A stretch of 64,000 nucleotides of DNA from Chthonomonadia bacterium. GTDB taxonomy: Bacteria > Armatimonadota > HRBIN16. A program made the position numbers and the translations under genes. The first letter of the stretch is position 1. Each line of letters starts with the position of its first letter. This document shows positions 54,835 through 64,000 of the stretch, one piece after another. The notes below the pieces were generated by a model, which made no database searches, was not told the DNA's origin, and worked only from the letters and a program-made list of their open reading frames with translations. The stretch lies in NCBI GenBank assembly GCA_013314755.1, contig JABUFA010000002.1, positions 1-64,000 of the forward strand, written 5' to 3'.

Positions 54835-57800
54835 ATGGCGACCATCTTCAACCTGCACACACAGGCTCTGAAAGACTACCGCGACTTTGTGCAGTCGTTC
54901 ATCCTGATTGCCGACGAGCGAGCCGAACAGTTCGTGAAACAGGCGTTAACCGAACAGGAGCGACTGTGGCCCGAACCTCTGGTGCAGGTCAGCCCTGCCT
55001 ACGCTCCGGGCTGTACGGTAGACGACCTGGCTGAGGAAGGCGTCATTGCGCCCACCACCGCCGAGGTGTTTCGTCTGCCCGATGGACGCCCCTTCCGCCT
55101 CTACCGTCACCAGGAAGAGGCAATCCGCATGGCACAGCAGGGACAAAGCTACGTGGTGACCAGCGGCACGGGTTCGGGCAAGAGCCTGTGCTACTTCCTG
55201 CCCATCGTGGACAGCCTGGTGCGCAATCCCGACACCGGCGAGCGAGTGGGCGCGCTGGTGGTCTATCCCATGAACGCGCTGGTGAACTCGCAACTGCAGT
55301 CGCTGGAAACGCTCAGAGAACGGTATGAGATGCGCACGGGCAAGCCCTTTCCCGTCACCTTCGCCAAATACACTGGCGAGACCAAAGACGAGGAGCGTGA
55401 CCAGATGCGGCGCAACCCGCCGCAGATACTGCTCACCAACTACGTGATGGCGGAGCTTCTGCTGGTGCGCCCGGAAGACCAGCGATTTCTGGAGCGGGTG
55501 CTGGAAGGCAACCAGACGGATGGGGGCGGACTCCGGTTCCTGGTGTTCGACGAACTGCACACCTATCGCGGGCGTCAGGGTGCGGACGTGGCGATGCTGG
55601 TGCGCCGGCTCAAGGAGCGATGCGCCTCGCCGAAACTCGTGCATGTGGGCACCAGCGCCACCATGATTTCGCGACCGAACGCCACTCCCTACGAGCGCAA
55701 ACAGGCGGTAGCCACCTTCGCCAGCCAGTTCTTCGGTCACCCGCTGAGCGCGGAACAGGTGATTGAGGAGACCCTCGTGCCCCTCACGGAGGGAGGCATC
55801 CCCTCCGCCGAGGAGCTGCGCCGGGCGATGGACGAGCCTCTGCCCGACCGTCTGGAGGCGTTCCGCCGGCATCCGCTGGCGCGGTGGGTGGAATATCAGC
55901 TGGGCATTGAGCACACTTCGGAGGGCGGACTTCGGCGGCGCAGTCCACAGGAGCTGTCGGCGGTGGCGAAGCGGCTGGCGGAGGAGACCGGGCTGGACGT
56001 ACAGCGCTGTGAGCAGAAACTGCGCGAGGTGCTGATGACGGGCAGTGACATCCCCTCCGAAGAGGGGACGCGCTGTTTCGCCTTCAAACTGCACCAGTTC
56101 ATTGCGCAGGGGCGCACGCTCTATGCCACCCTGCAGAGCCACGCCGAGCGCGAGTTCTCGCTGGACGGGCAGGTGCAAGCCAGAACGGGCGAAAACGAGC
56201 CGATACGGTATCTCTATCCGATACGGTTCTGCCGCATGTGCGGACAGGACTATTATCACGTGCTGATGGACGATAGCCGCTTTCTGCCCTATCGGGAGGA
56301 CGCCGAGCCGGCGGAGGAAGGCGCGAGGCAGGGCTACCTGATGCTGGCGCCCGACGAGGCATGGCAGCCCGAACTGCCGGAGGACTGGTACGACACGCGC
56401 GGGCGACTGAAACGGAACTGGCGCCACAAGGCGCCGCAACCCTATTGGGTAACGCCGGATGGCTCTTTCAGTGTGATGCCTGCGCCGGGCGCGCAGAAGG
56501 TATGGTGGCAGCCATACCCGTTCTCGCTGTGCCCAACCTGCGGCGAGTACTACACCGAACGCGAGCGAGAGTTCGCCAAGCTGACCTCGCTCTCCAGCGA
56601 AGGACGTTCCAGCGCCACCACCATCCTGGCGACCTCCCTGTTGCGCTACGCGCGTGAAGCGGGCGGCGCGCGCGACAAACTGCTCACCTTCACCGACAAC
56701 CGACAGGACGCTTCCCTGCAGGCGGGACATTTCAACGACTTCGTGCATGTTGCGCTCCTGCGGGCAGCGCTATACGCCGCGCTGAAGGAAAACAGTGTAT
56801 TGACCTTTGACCGGATTGCCCACGAGGTGGTGCGCGCCTCCGGGTTGAGCATCTCTGACATCGCCAGAAACCCGCAGATAGACCCGGCGTCCAAATCCGC
56901 TCAGGACATCTGGAAAGCCTTCACCGACCTGACCGAGTATCGTCTGTATGAGGACCTGCGGCGCAGCTGGCGCGTGGTGCATCCGAACCTGGAACAGGTG
57001 GGGCTTCTGCGGATGGAATACAACGGACTGAGGGAGCTGGTACAGAGCGAGGAGTTTGTCAGACTGCATCCGAGCTTGGCACAGCTCTCGCCCGATGAGC
57101 GGTATCAGCTGGTGCGCGTGCTTCTGGACCGCTTCCGGCGCAAGATGGCTATAGAGGCAAAGGTTCTGGTGGACGAACAGTCTCAACAGCAGTTGCGCCG
57201 CCGCTGTGAGCAACACCTGAACGATTTCTGGGGCTTAGACCCGAATACCAACGAACTGCGCCTCGCCGAGTGTTACGTGCTTCTGGGCGACTCGAACAAG
57301 CCGGTGGATGGTTTCAGTCTGGGTGAGCGAAGCGCTATCGGGCGATACATCAGGCAACGCCTTCAGATTGGGGGCGAGGCGTTTCGTGGCTTCATGCAGG
57401 GTCTGCTCGACCTGCTGGTGCGCCACAACCTTTTGGTCAAGCTGGAGCCGATTGACGACCATCAGCGCTATCGGCTGAACGCCTCCTGCCTGCTCTGGTG
57501 TCTTGGCGATGGCACGGCGCCGCCCCCCGATTTGCTGGATACCCGGGGCAGGGGTGGAGCGCAAACCGTCAACCCCTTCTTCCAGCGGTTCTACCAGCTA
57601 CCTCCGAAGAGCCTGAGCGCGCTGGAAGCCCGCGAGCATACCGCACAGGTGGTTCAGCCGGGCGAGCGTGAACGTCGCGAGCGACGCTTCCGCTGGGAAG
57701 ACAGCGATGCGGGCAAAGTGACGGAGCTGGGGCGCCGCCTGCCCTACCTGGTCTGCTCCCCCACGATGGAACTGGGGATAGATATCGCCGACCTGGACCT

Positions 57801-59922
57801 GGTGCACCTGCGCAACGTCCCGCCCACTCCGGCGAACTATGCCCAGCGCGTGGGACGCGCCGGTCGGCAGGGACAGCCCGGACTGGTGGTGACCTACTGC
57901 GGCGCGTTCAACAACCACGACCAGTACTTCTTCCACCACCGCGCCGAGATGGTGGCGGGCAGTGTGCGCCCGCCGCGCCTTGACCTGACCAGTGAGGCAC
58001 TGCTCCGCGCCCACATCCACGCGGTGTGGCTGGCTGAGGTGCGCTTGCCGCTCGGTAAGTCTATTGAAGAGGTCATTGATACAGAACAGGCTGACCTCCC
58101 TCTGACCGACGAAGCAAAGGAGGCGATTGACCTCTCTCTCGAGAGGCGTGAGCGTGTGAAACAGCGGATACAGAGGATTCTCTCAGCAGATATGGACGCG
58201 CTTTTAGCCAGCGGCTGGTTCCGCCCGGAGTGGATTGACCGCGTTATCGCAGAGGCGCCGCAGGCGTTCGACCGCGCCTTTGACCGCTGGCGTGAGCTCT
58301 ACCGCGCAGCGAGAGCGCAGATGGAGCAGGCACGAAGGGAGCAGGACCGAGCACGTACCCGCGAAGACCAACAGCGTGCGCGCCAGAAGCAGGACGAGGC
58401 ACAGCGCCAGTTGAACCTGCTTCTTCAGCTGGGTGTCGCCCGCGAAGAGAGCGACTTTTACCCCTACCGCTACTTAGCCAGCGAGGGATTCCTGCCCGGG
58501 TACAACTTCCCGTCTCTGCCCGTACGAGTCTGGGTGCCGCGCGGCGAAGAGGGCGAGTTCATCTCCCGCCCGCGCTTCCTGGCGATCCGCGAATTCGCCC
58601 CCCAGAACATCCTGTACCACGAGGGGGCGCAGTGGGAGTGCTTCAGCTTCCAGTCGCCGCCGGGAGGACTGGAGATGCGCAAAAGCAAGAAGCGGTTCTG
58701 CCGTACCTGCGGCGGCTTTTGCGACCCGGAACTGGACCTGTGTCCGATGTGCCACACTCCGTTCAGCGGGACCAACAGCACGGTTGCTGACGTTCTGGAT
58801 ATGCCCAACGTGCGCGCCCGCCGCCGCGCCCGCATTACCGCCGACGAGGAGGAGCGACGCCGACTTGGCTACCATATTCAGACCTTCTTCCAGTTTGCTC
58901 CCGAAGGTAGCGGATATCGCGTTCAGAAGGCACAGGTGGTCAAAGAGGGAACGACGCTTTTGCATCTCACCTATGCGCCCGCCGCAACGCTGATGAGGGT
59001 AAACAACGGCTGGCGCGGCGCCAAAGCGCCGGGCTTCCTGGTGGACTTTGATAGCGGAGAGGTGCGGAGTGAACCGCCCGACGAGGAGCAGGATGACCAC
59101 CCTTCCCGACCAATGGAGCGCGTGCGCCTGGCGGTTCAGGCAACGCAAAACCTTCTGCTCATCCGCCCGCTACAGGAGTGGGCAAACGACCCGGTGATAG
59201 AGCCCTCACTGCGCCAGGCAATCAAGCGTGGGATTGAAGAGACCTTCCAGCTGGAAGAGGCAGAGATTGCCGCCGAACCGATTGGCAGTGGTGAACACCA
59301 GGCAATCCTGCTGTACGAGGTGACCGAAGGTGGTGCGGGCGTCCTGCGCCGGTTGGTAGAAGAGCCGGATGCGCTGGCGCTGGTGGCGCGAACCGCGCTG
59401 GACATCTGCCACTTTGACCCGGAGGGCAACGACCTCAGCACCGAATGCTATGCGGCATGTTATCAATGTCTGCTGAGCTTCGCCAACCAGAACGAGGCGC
59501 TCCTGCTGAATCGCCATCGCGTTCGGGACATCCTGCTCGACCTGTCCAGAAGTCGTACCGAGAGCACCTATTCGCACCGCTCGAGGGACGAGCAGTATCA
59601 CTGGCTGTGGTCGCTGACCGACGAACGCTCCAGCCTGGAACGGCAGTTCCTGGATGCGCTCTATCAGGGTGGCTATCGCCTTCCCGACGACGCCCAGAAG
59701 CGCATCAGCGAGGTAGATTGCGTCGCGGACTTCTTCTACGACCCGAATGTGTGCGTCTTTTGCGACGGCTCGGTGCACGACGAGCCTGCGACCGCCGAGC
59801 GCGATAAGCAGGTGCGCGACCAGCTGCGGCAGCTGGGCTACCGCGTCATCACCATCCGCTACGACCAGGACCTGCACGAACAGATTGCCAGGTATCCCGA
59901 AGTGTTTGGACCGGGAGGATAG
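54835..59922 (+). CDS. DEAD/DEAH-box helicase with DUF1998 (MrfA/DrmA+DrmB-like) and C-terminal putative Vsr-like/DUF559 nuclease
   Basis: 'VVTSGTGSGKSLCYFLP', 'LVFDELHTYRGRQGADVAMLVRRL', 'ANYAQRVGRAGRQGQPGLVVTYCG', Zn ligands 'CRTCGGFCDPELDLCPMC', 'ECYAACYQCLLSFANQ', C-terminal 'VADFFYDPNVCVFCDGSVHDEP...RDQLRQLGYRVITIRYD'. Confidence 0.87.
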   Translation: MATIFNLHTQALKDYRDFVQSFILIADERAEQFVKQALTEQERLWPEPLVQVSPAYAPGCTVDDLAEEGVIAPTTAEVFRLPDGRPFRLYRHQEEAIRMAQQGQSYVVTSGTGSGKSLCYFLPIVDSLVRNPDTGERVGALVVYPMNALVNSQLQSLETLRERYEMRTGKPFPVTFAKYTGETKDEERDQMRRNPPQILLTNYVMAELLLVRPEDQRFLERVLEGNQTDGGGLRFLVFDELHTYRGRQGADVAMLVRRLKERCASPKLVHVGTSATMISRPNATPYERKQAVATFASQFFGHPLSAEQVIEETLVPLTEGGIPSAEELRRAMDEPLPDRLEAFRRHPLARWVEYQLGIEHTSEGGLRRRSPQELSAVAKRLAEETGLDVQRCEQKLREVLMTGSDIPSEEGTRCFAFKLHQFIAQGRTLYATLQSHAEREFSLDGQVQARTGENEPIRYLYPIRFCRMCGQDYYHVLMDDSRFLPYREDAEPAEEGARQGYLMLAPDEAWQPELPEDWYDTRGRLKRNWRHKAPQPYWVTPDGSFSVMPAPGAQKVWWQPYPFSLCPTCGEYYTEREREFAKLTSLSSEGRSSATTILATSLLRYAREAGGARDKLLTFTDNRQDASLQAGHFNDFVHVALLRAALYAALKENSVLTFDRIAHEVVRASGLSISDIARNPQIDPASKSAQDIWKAFTDLTEYRLYEDLRRSWRVVHPNLEQVGLLRMEYNGLRELVQSEEFVRLHPSLAQLSPDERYQLVRVLLDRFRRKMAIEAKVLVDEQSQQQLRRRCEQHLNDFWGLDPNTNELRLAECYVLLGDSNKPVDGFSLGERSAIGRYIRQRLQIGGEAFRGFMQGLLDLLVRHNLLVKLEPIDDHQRYRLNASCLLWCLGDGTAPPPDLLDTRGRGGAQTVNPFFQRFYQLPPKSLSALEAREHTAQVVQPGERERRERRFRWEDSDAGKVTELGRRLPYLVCSPTMELGIDIADLDLVHLRNVPPTPANYAQRVGRAGRQGQPGLVVTYCGAFNNHDQYFFHHRAEMVAGSVRPPRLDLTSEALLRAHIHAVWLAEVRLPLGKSIEEVIDTEQADLPLTDEAKEAIDLSLERRERVKQRIQRILSADMDALLASGWFRPEWIDRVIAEAPQAFDRAFDRWRELYRAARAQMEQARREQDRARTREDQQRARQKQDEAQRQLNLLLQLGVAREESDFYPYRYLASEGFLPGYNFPSLPVRVWVPRGEEGEFISRPRFLAIREFAPQNILYHEGAQWECFSFQSPPGGLEMRKSKKRFCRTCGGFCDPELDLCPMCHTPFSGTNSTVADVLDMPNVRARRRARITADEEERRRLGYHIQTFFQFAPEGSGYRVQKAQVVKEGTTLLHLTYAPAATLMRVNNGWRGAKAPGFLVDFDSGEVRSEPPDEEQDDHPSRPMERVRLAVQATQNLLLIRPLQEWANDPVIEPSLRQAIKRGIEETFQLEEAEIAAEPIGSGEHQAILLYEVTEGGAGVLRRLVEEPDALALVARTALDICHFDPEGNDLSTECYAACYQCLLSFANQNEALLLNRHRVRDILLDLSRSRTESTYSHRSRDEQYHWLWSLTDERSSLERQFLDALYQGGYRLPDDAQKRISEVDCVADFFYDPNVCVFCDGSVHDEPATAERDKQVRDQLRQLGYRVITIRYDQDLHEQIARYPEVFGPGG

Positions 59923-60108
59923 GTTTGGTTTCACCGCGGGCGCGAGGTTACTATCCTCTGGGACCGTACCAGGAGTTCTCGAAATAGAGGGCTAAGCGCC
60001 TGGTCGGTTCATTTCGGGGTGTTTTCAGCGGAGGAATGGGGCTGGTTTGCGGTGCGTCCAGAGCGTTTCACACAGCTTTTCTTAGACAAAGAGACACATA
60101 AATGTCAT

Positions 60109-60154
60109 GGTCGGGGTGAGCGGACTTGAACCGCTGACCTCCTGGCCCCCATCC
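60109..60154. repeat. 46-bp direct repeat, island boundary (putative att site within tRNA-Pro)
   Basis: Identical to 46338-46383. Confidence 0.85.
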
Positions 60155-60185
60155 AGGCGCGCTACCAAACTGCGCCACACCCCGA
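60109..60185 (-). tRNA. tRNA-Pro(GGG), CCA encoded
   Basis: Minus strand CGGGGTGTGGCGCAGTTTGGTAGCGCGCCTGGATGGGGGCCAGGAGGTCAGCGGTTCAAGTCCGCTCACCCCGACCA; all stems pair, anticodon GGG. Confidence 0.95.
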
Positions 60186-60223
60186 CCGTGCGCTATCTAT
60201 TATATCAGACCTGTGAAGGGCTG

Positions 60224-61297
60224 TCAACCCGAATCCTGCTCTGAAGACTGACCACCGTTAACCGCAATTCGAATCTGCGAGGGGTCCTGCCCTGCTTGTT
60301 CGCAAAGGTATACGAGACCTCGTACAACTTCTTGAGCACTCATCCAACCCTCCACATACACAGGACCGTGGCGGGTGTCAACGGGTACAGGGTCGTTCAT
60401 CTTAGCTTGCTGATGTTTCGGCTCTAAATGGTAAAGATAGCGTTTACTACCTTCAAGACGTGCACAAGGCGGCTTAGGCAGGCAGTTCTGAGAGTCGAAC
60501 CAATGGATTACCCTGATAAGCAACCACTTCCACGAAGAAACCTGTTCCTCACTGCCGTCAGGAAAATATAGCATCCGAGGTCTATGCCCCGTTGCCAGTT
60601 CCCCCACACGCTGGACGAGATCGGTGAGGGAGTAGGCAGACGGAGGTGGCGGGGGCGGTGGTGGTGGAGCGTATATAAGGTCATGTATACACTCCGCCAC
60701 GTCCTCCCCCGTCAGCCCACGGATGCGCTCCTTGAGCCGTTCCACTATCGCCTGCACCAGATCACTGCTTGCGTTGGTTAATCTGCTTCGCAGCTCGTGC
60801 TCCAGACGCAATCGCTTCACATACCCCTCTATCTCTCCACTCAGCATGGACTGCTTGCCAATCGCTTTCAGAAAATCTCGAATCTGTGGCGTTTGGAATA
60901 GCTCCGCCCCAATTACAAACTTATCCGCCACCGTGCCGAAAATGGACTGGTCGTACAGCCACCACTGCCTGCCGTTGGAGAGCACCACCCAGCGCACACC
61001 CTGCGCGTTCGCATAGTTCAACACCTGTATGGCAACATCGTGGCTCAAATCCAGCCCATACCGCTTCGCCTCCAGAAACCACTTGGCACTGCTCCCGTGC
61101 AGGACGGTGTAATCTGGAATGCCGGCGCTACTTGGCTCCTGAGCTTTGTAGTCGAGGTAACCGTAGCCGCCGACTTCGCGCAGAAGGCGCAGGATTATCT
61201 TATCGCAGGTGTCAGCCTCACTCCAGGAGTGGGCTTCCCGGGCTATCTGCTGTATCTCTTTCAGCACCTGTTCGGGCGACCTGTCAGGCATTGCCAT
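60224..61297 (-). CDS. Stand-alone HsdR N-terminal (HSDR_N)-like nuclease-fold protein with poly-Pro linker
   Basis: 'SEADTCDKIILRLLREVGGYGYLDYKAQEPSSAGIPDYTVLHGSSAKWFLEAKRYGLDLSHDVAIQVLNYANAQGVRWVVLSNGRQWWLYD'; linker 'APPPPPPPPPSAY'. Confidence 0.75.
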   Translation of the reverse strand: MAMPDRSPEQVLKEIQQIAREAHSWSEADTCDKIILRLLREVGGYGYLDYKAQEPSSAGIPDYTVLHGSSAKWFLEAKRYGLDLSHDVAIQVLNYANAQGVRWVVLSNGRQWWLYDQSIFGTVADKFVIGAELFQTPQIRDFLKAIGKQSMLSGEIEGYVKRLRLEHELRSRLTNASSDLVQAIVERLKERIRGLTGEDVAECIHDLIYAPPPPPPPPPSAYSLTDLVQRVGELATGHRPRMLYFPDGSEEQVSSWKWLLIRVIHWFDSQNCLPKPPCARLEGSKRYLYHLEPKHQQAKMNDPVPVDTRHGPVYVEGWMSAQEVVRGLVYLCEQAGQDPSQIRIAVNGGQSSEQDSG

Positions 61298-61440
61298 CCC
61301 TCCGGCAACAGATAAATCGTATACATACTGCTATTTCTTCAGTCTGGTGAATTATCCTGCAGTAATCACCAGCAGAGTCTTGACACGGTTATGCGTATAA
61401 TGTAAACTATGAGTAAACACACCAGAAAAGGGAATGCCCG

Positions 61441-62283
61441 ATGCGCTTCTTGCCCGGAACCCATATTGAGATTATCCACGACGATATCGAGCGCGGACAC
61501 ATCCGCTTCGCCCTGTTCGACTTCGACGGCACGCTCTCGCTGATACGTGAAGGGTGGCAGCAGGTCATGGTGCCCATGATGGTGGAGGTGCTCCAGCGCG
61601 AGACCAGCACGGACGAAAGCCCGGAGGAGCTCACCCGAATCGTGAGAGAGTACGTGGACCGCCTGACGGGCAAACAGACGGTCTACCAGATGATCCAGCT
61701 CTGCGAGGAGATTAAGAAACGCGGTGGCAAACCGCGCGACCCGCTGGAGTATAAATGGGAATACCTCGCCCGCCTGTGGGAGCGCATCAAACACCGCGTC
61801 GAGGGGCTGAAGAACGGCTCCATCCACCCCGACGAGATGCTGGTGCCTGGCTCGCGGGACCTGCTCGAGAACCTGAAGCGACGTGGAGTGCGCATGTATC
61901 TTGCCAGCGGAACGGATGAGGTGTACGTGCTGGACGAAGCGGCCGCCCTGCGGATAGATGGCTACTTCGACGGTATCTACGGCGCCATCGACGATTACAA
62001 ACGCTTCTCCAAAGCGCTGGTCATCCAGCACATCATCCAGACGCATTCGCTGTCTGGCAGGGAGCTGGTCGCTTTCGGGGATGGGTTCGTGGAGATAGAG
62101 AACACCAAGGCGGTCGGCGGGATTGCGGTGGGCGTAGCGTCGGACGAGGTGCGCAAAGAGGGAATCAACGAATGGAAGCGAAATCGCCTTATCGGTGCGG
62201 GCGCGGACATCATCGTGCCCGAGTTTCGGGAACAGGAGAAACTGGTGGCGTATCTCTGGAACGAACCACTGGAACAGGAGTGA
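61441..62283 (+). CDS. HAD-family hydrolase
   Basis: 'FALFDFDGTLSLIREGW', 'LKRRGVRMYLASGTDE', 'LVAFGDGFVEIENTKAVGGIAVGVA'. Confidence 0.88.
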   Translation: MRFLPGTHIEIIHDDIERGHIRFALFDFDGTLSLIREGWQQVMVPMMVEVLQRETSTDESPEELTRIVREYVDRLTGKQTVYQMIQLCEEIKKRGGKPRDPLEYKWEYLARLWERIKHRVEGLKNGSIHPDEMLVPGSRDLLENLKRRGVRMYLASGTDEVYVLDEAAALRIDGYFDGIYGAIDDYKRFSKALVIQHIIQTHSLSGRELVAFGDGFVEIENTKAVGGIAVGVASDEVRKEGINEWKRNRLIGAGADIIVPEFREQEKLVAYLWNEPLEQE

Positions 62284-62286
62284 AGG

Positions 62287-63261
62287 ATGCCCTACCCTCT
62301 TTTTGACCGCTCACGCCTGAAGTTGCGCCCGCTTGCCGAGCGGGTGCACGACCTGTCGCTCGACTCTTTCTACGCCCTAACCGACCCCATCCCCCCGTAC
62401 GATGCACCCGGCTTTGATACCCTTGCCCAGCGTGTCGCCAATGCGTATCGCAACAGTCGCCCTGTGATACTGATGATGGGCGCACATGTCATCCGCGCGG
62501 GCGTCAGCCGTTTCATTATCGACCTGATGGAACGCGGCATCCTCACGCACATCGCCATGAACGGCGCAGGACCCATCCACGATTTCGAACTCGCGCTCAT
62601 CGGCAAAACCACCGAAAGCGTGGCGCACTATATCCGCCTGGGACAGTTCGGCTTGTGGGAGGAGACCGGCAGGCTGAACGAGGCAGCGAAGACAGCACAG
62701 GCGGAAGGCATCGGCTTTGGCGAGGCGATTGGGCGCATGATAGCCGAGGGTGACTTTCCATACAAAGACATCAGCGTCCTGTGCGCAGGCTATCGCCTGC
62801 ATGTGCCAATAACCGTGCACGTCGGCATCGGCTACGACATCATCCACGAGCACCCCAACTGCGACGGCGCCGCGCTTGGTGCTGCCTCTTATACCGACTT
62901 TCTGGTCTTCGCCCATACCGTGTCGCAGCTGGAGGGGGGCGTGATGATGGCGTTCGGTTCGGCGGTGATGGCGCCCGAGGTGTACCTGAAAGCGCTGTCT
63001 ATGGCACGCAACGTCGCCCATCAGGAGGGGCGAGAAATCAAGCACTTTACCACTGCCGTGTTTGACCTCATCCCGCTGGAGGGCAACCTGCACCACGAGG
63101 CGCCCAAATCCGACCCGCGCTACTACTATCGCCCGTGGAAAACCATCCTGGTGCGCACCGTTGCTGACGGCGGCGAAAGCTTTTACTTCTGCGGCGACCA
63201 CCGCGTGACGTTCCCGAACCTGTACCACCGCATCCTGCATCATCTGGAGGAGAGCGCATGA
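62287..63261 (+). CDS. Deoxyhypusine-synthase-like family protein of unknown function
   Basis: 'RPVILMMGAHVIRAGVSRFIIDLMERGILTHIAMNGAGPIHDFELALIGKTTESVA', 'ITVHVGIGYDIIHEHPNCDGAALGAASYTDFLVF'. Confidence 0.65.
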   Translation: MPYPLFDRSRLKLRPLAERVHDLSLDSFYALTDPIPPYDAPGFDTLAQRVANAYRNSRPVILMMGAHVIRAGVSRFIIDLMERGILTHIAMNGAGPIHDFELALIGKTTESVAHYIRLGQFGLWEETGRLNEAAKTAQAEGIGFGEAIGRMIAEGDFPYKDISVLCAGYRLHVPITVHVGIGYDIIHEHPNCDGAALGAASYTDFLVFAHTVSQLEGGVMMAFGSAVMAPEVYLKALSMARNVAHQEGREIKHFTTAVFDLIPLEGNLHHEAPKSDPRYYYRPWKTILVRTVADGGESFYFCGDHRVTFPNLYHRILHHLEESA

Positions 63262-64000
63262 CCCGTGAGCGTCTGCAAGAGCTTCTGAACCGCTTCCCCG
63301 AACAAAAGGTGCTGATTGTGGGCGATTTTTTCCTTGACCACTACCTGATGATTGACCGTGCGCTCAGCGAGACCTCGCTGGAGACGGGGCTGGAGGCGTA
63401 TCAGGTGGTGGAGATTCGCAACAGCCCGGGCGCAGGCGGCACGGTCGCCAATAACCTGCGTGCGCTGGGGGTACAGACTTACGCCATCACATTGATCGGG
63501 CAGGACGGGCACGGTTATGAACTCCTGCACGAATTGCGCCAGCGCGGTGTGAATGTGGATGGCATCTTGCAACACCCCGCTCGGTTCACCCCCACCTACA
63601 CCAAGCCAATGCTCCGCGAGCTGGATGGAACCGTACACGAAATCAACCGGCTGGACATCAAGAACCGCACCCCGCTGGAACCCGACTGGGAGGAGCGTAT
63701 CATCGCCCTCCTGCACAACTTCGTGCCCGAAATGGACGGCGTTATCGTGGCGGACCAGGTGGAAGAGCGCAACTGCGGCGTGGTGACCGACCGCGTGCGT
63801 GAGGAGATTTGCCGCCTGGCGCAGGAGTACCCGCAGAAGATATTTTTCGCCGACTCACGCGCCCGCATCGGGGAATATCATCACCTCATGATTAAGCCAA
63901 ATCAGCGCGAGGCAAAGCGTGTCTTTGAACCGAGCTGGGAGGGCGTCTGCACGCTGGACGAAGCCCGCGAAGCAGGCATCCGCCTGCACCGGCGCACCGG
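63258..64000 (+). CDS. PfkB-family carbohydrate kinase (RfaE/HldE N-terminal-like), truncated by window end
   Basis: ATGA overlap at 63258; 'KVLIVGDFFLDHYLMIDRALSETSLETGLEAYQVVEIRNSPGAGGTVANNLRALGV'; open at the window end, so absent from the ORF track. Confidence 0.85.
   Translation, partial: MTRERLQELLNRFPEQKVLIVGDFFLDHYLMIDRALSETSLETGLEAYQVVEIRNSPGAGGTVANNLRALGVQTYAITLIGQDGHGYELLHELRQRGVNVDGILQHPARFTPTYTKPMLRELDGTVHEINRLDIKNRTPLEPDWEERIIALLHNFVPEMDGVIVADQVEERNCGVVTDRVREEICRLAQEYPQKIFFADSRARIGEYHHLMIKPNQREAKRVFEPSWEGVCTLDEAREAGIRLHRRT

Noticed and set aside
54946-56748. 600-aa minus-strand ORF opposite the helicase
   Set aside because: Antisense shadow ORF, His/Arg/Gln-rich composition, no domain signature.

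Overview
Accessory-rich bacterial chromosomal segment. The pseudopilins, PEP-CTERM-type proteins and DUF-rich gene content suggest an Armatimonadota-like organism, but this is inference only. Most of the window is ordinary metabolism and regulation: futalosine-pathway-like genes, a TolC/HlyD/ABC-2/TetR efflux operon, acetyl-CoA synthetase, sulfatases, Gfo/Idh/MocA oxidoreductases, a dipeptide-epimerase/DUF1611 pair, GH130, PhyH, a DUF512 protein, a dockerin protein and two tRNAs. The most unusual part is about 46.34-60.19 kb. It looks like an integrative genomic island at a tRNA-Pro(GGG) gene. It is bounded by a 46-bp perfect direct repeat of the tRNA 3' half, starts with a tyrosine recombinase, and carries a three-gene DISARM-like cassette (SNF2 helicase, Eco57I/PglX-like N6-MTase, DEAD/DEAH helicase-DUF1998 with a putative C-terminal Vsr-like nuclease). 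The MTase gene contains an out-of-frame nested four-helix-bundle (S23/IVP) gene flanked by inverted G-rich repeats, yet the MTase ORF stays open. A second notable signal is a shared upstream block with sigma-54-type -24/-12 elements in front of two separate PEP-CTERM-like genes (about 7.25 kb and 15.62 kb). No searches were run; all family calls come from reading the translations.
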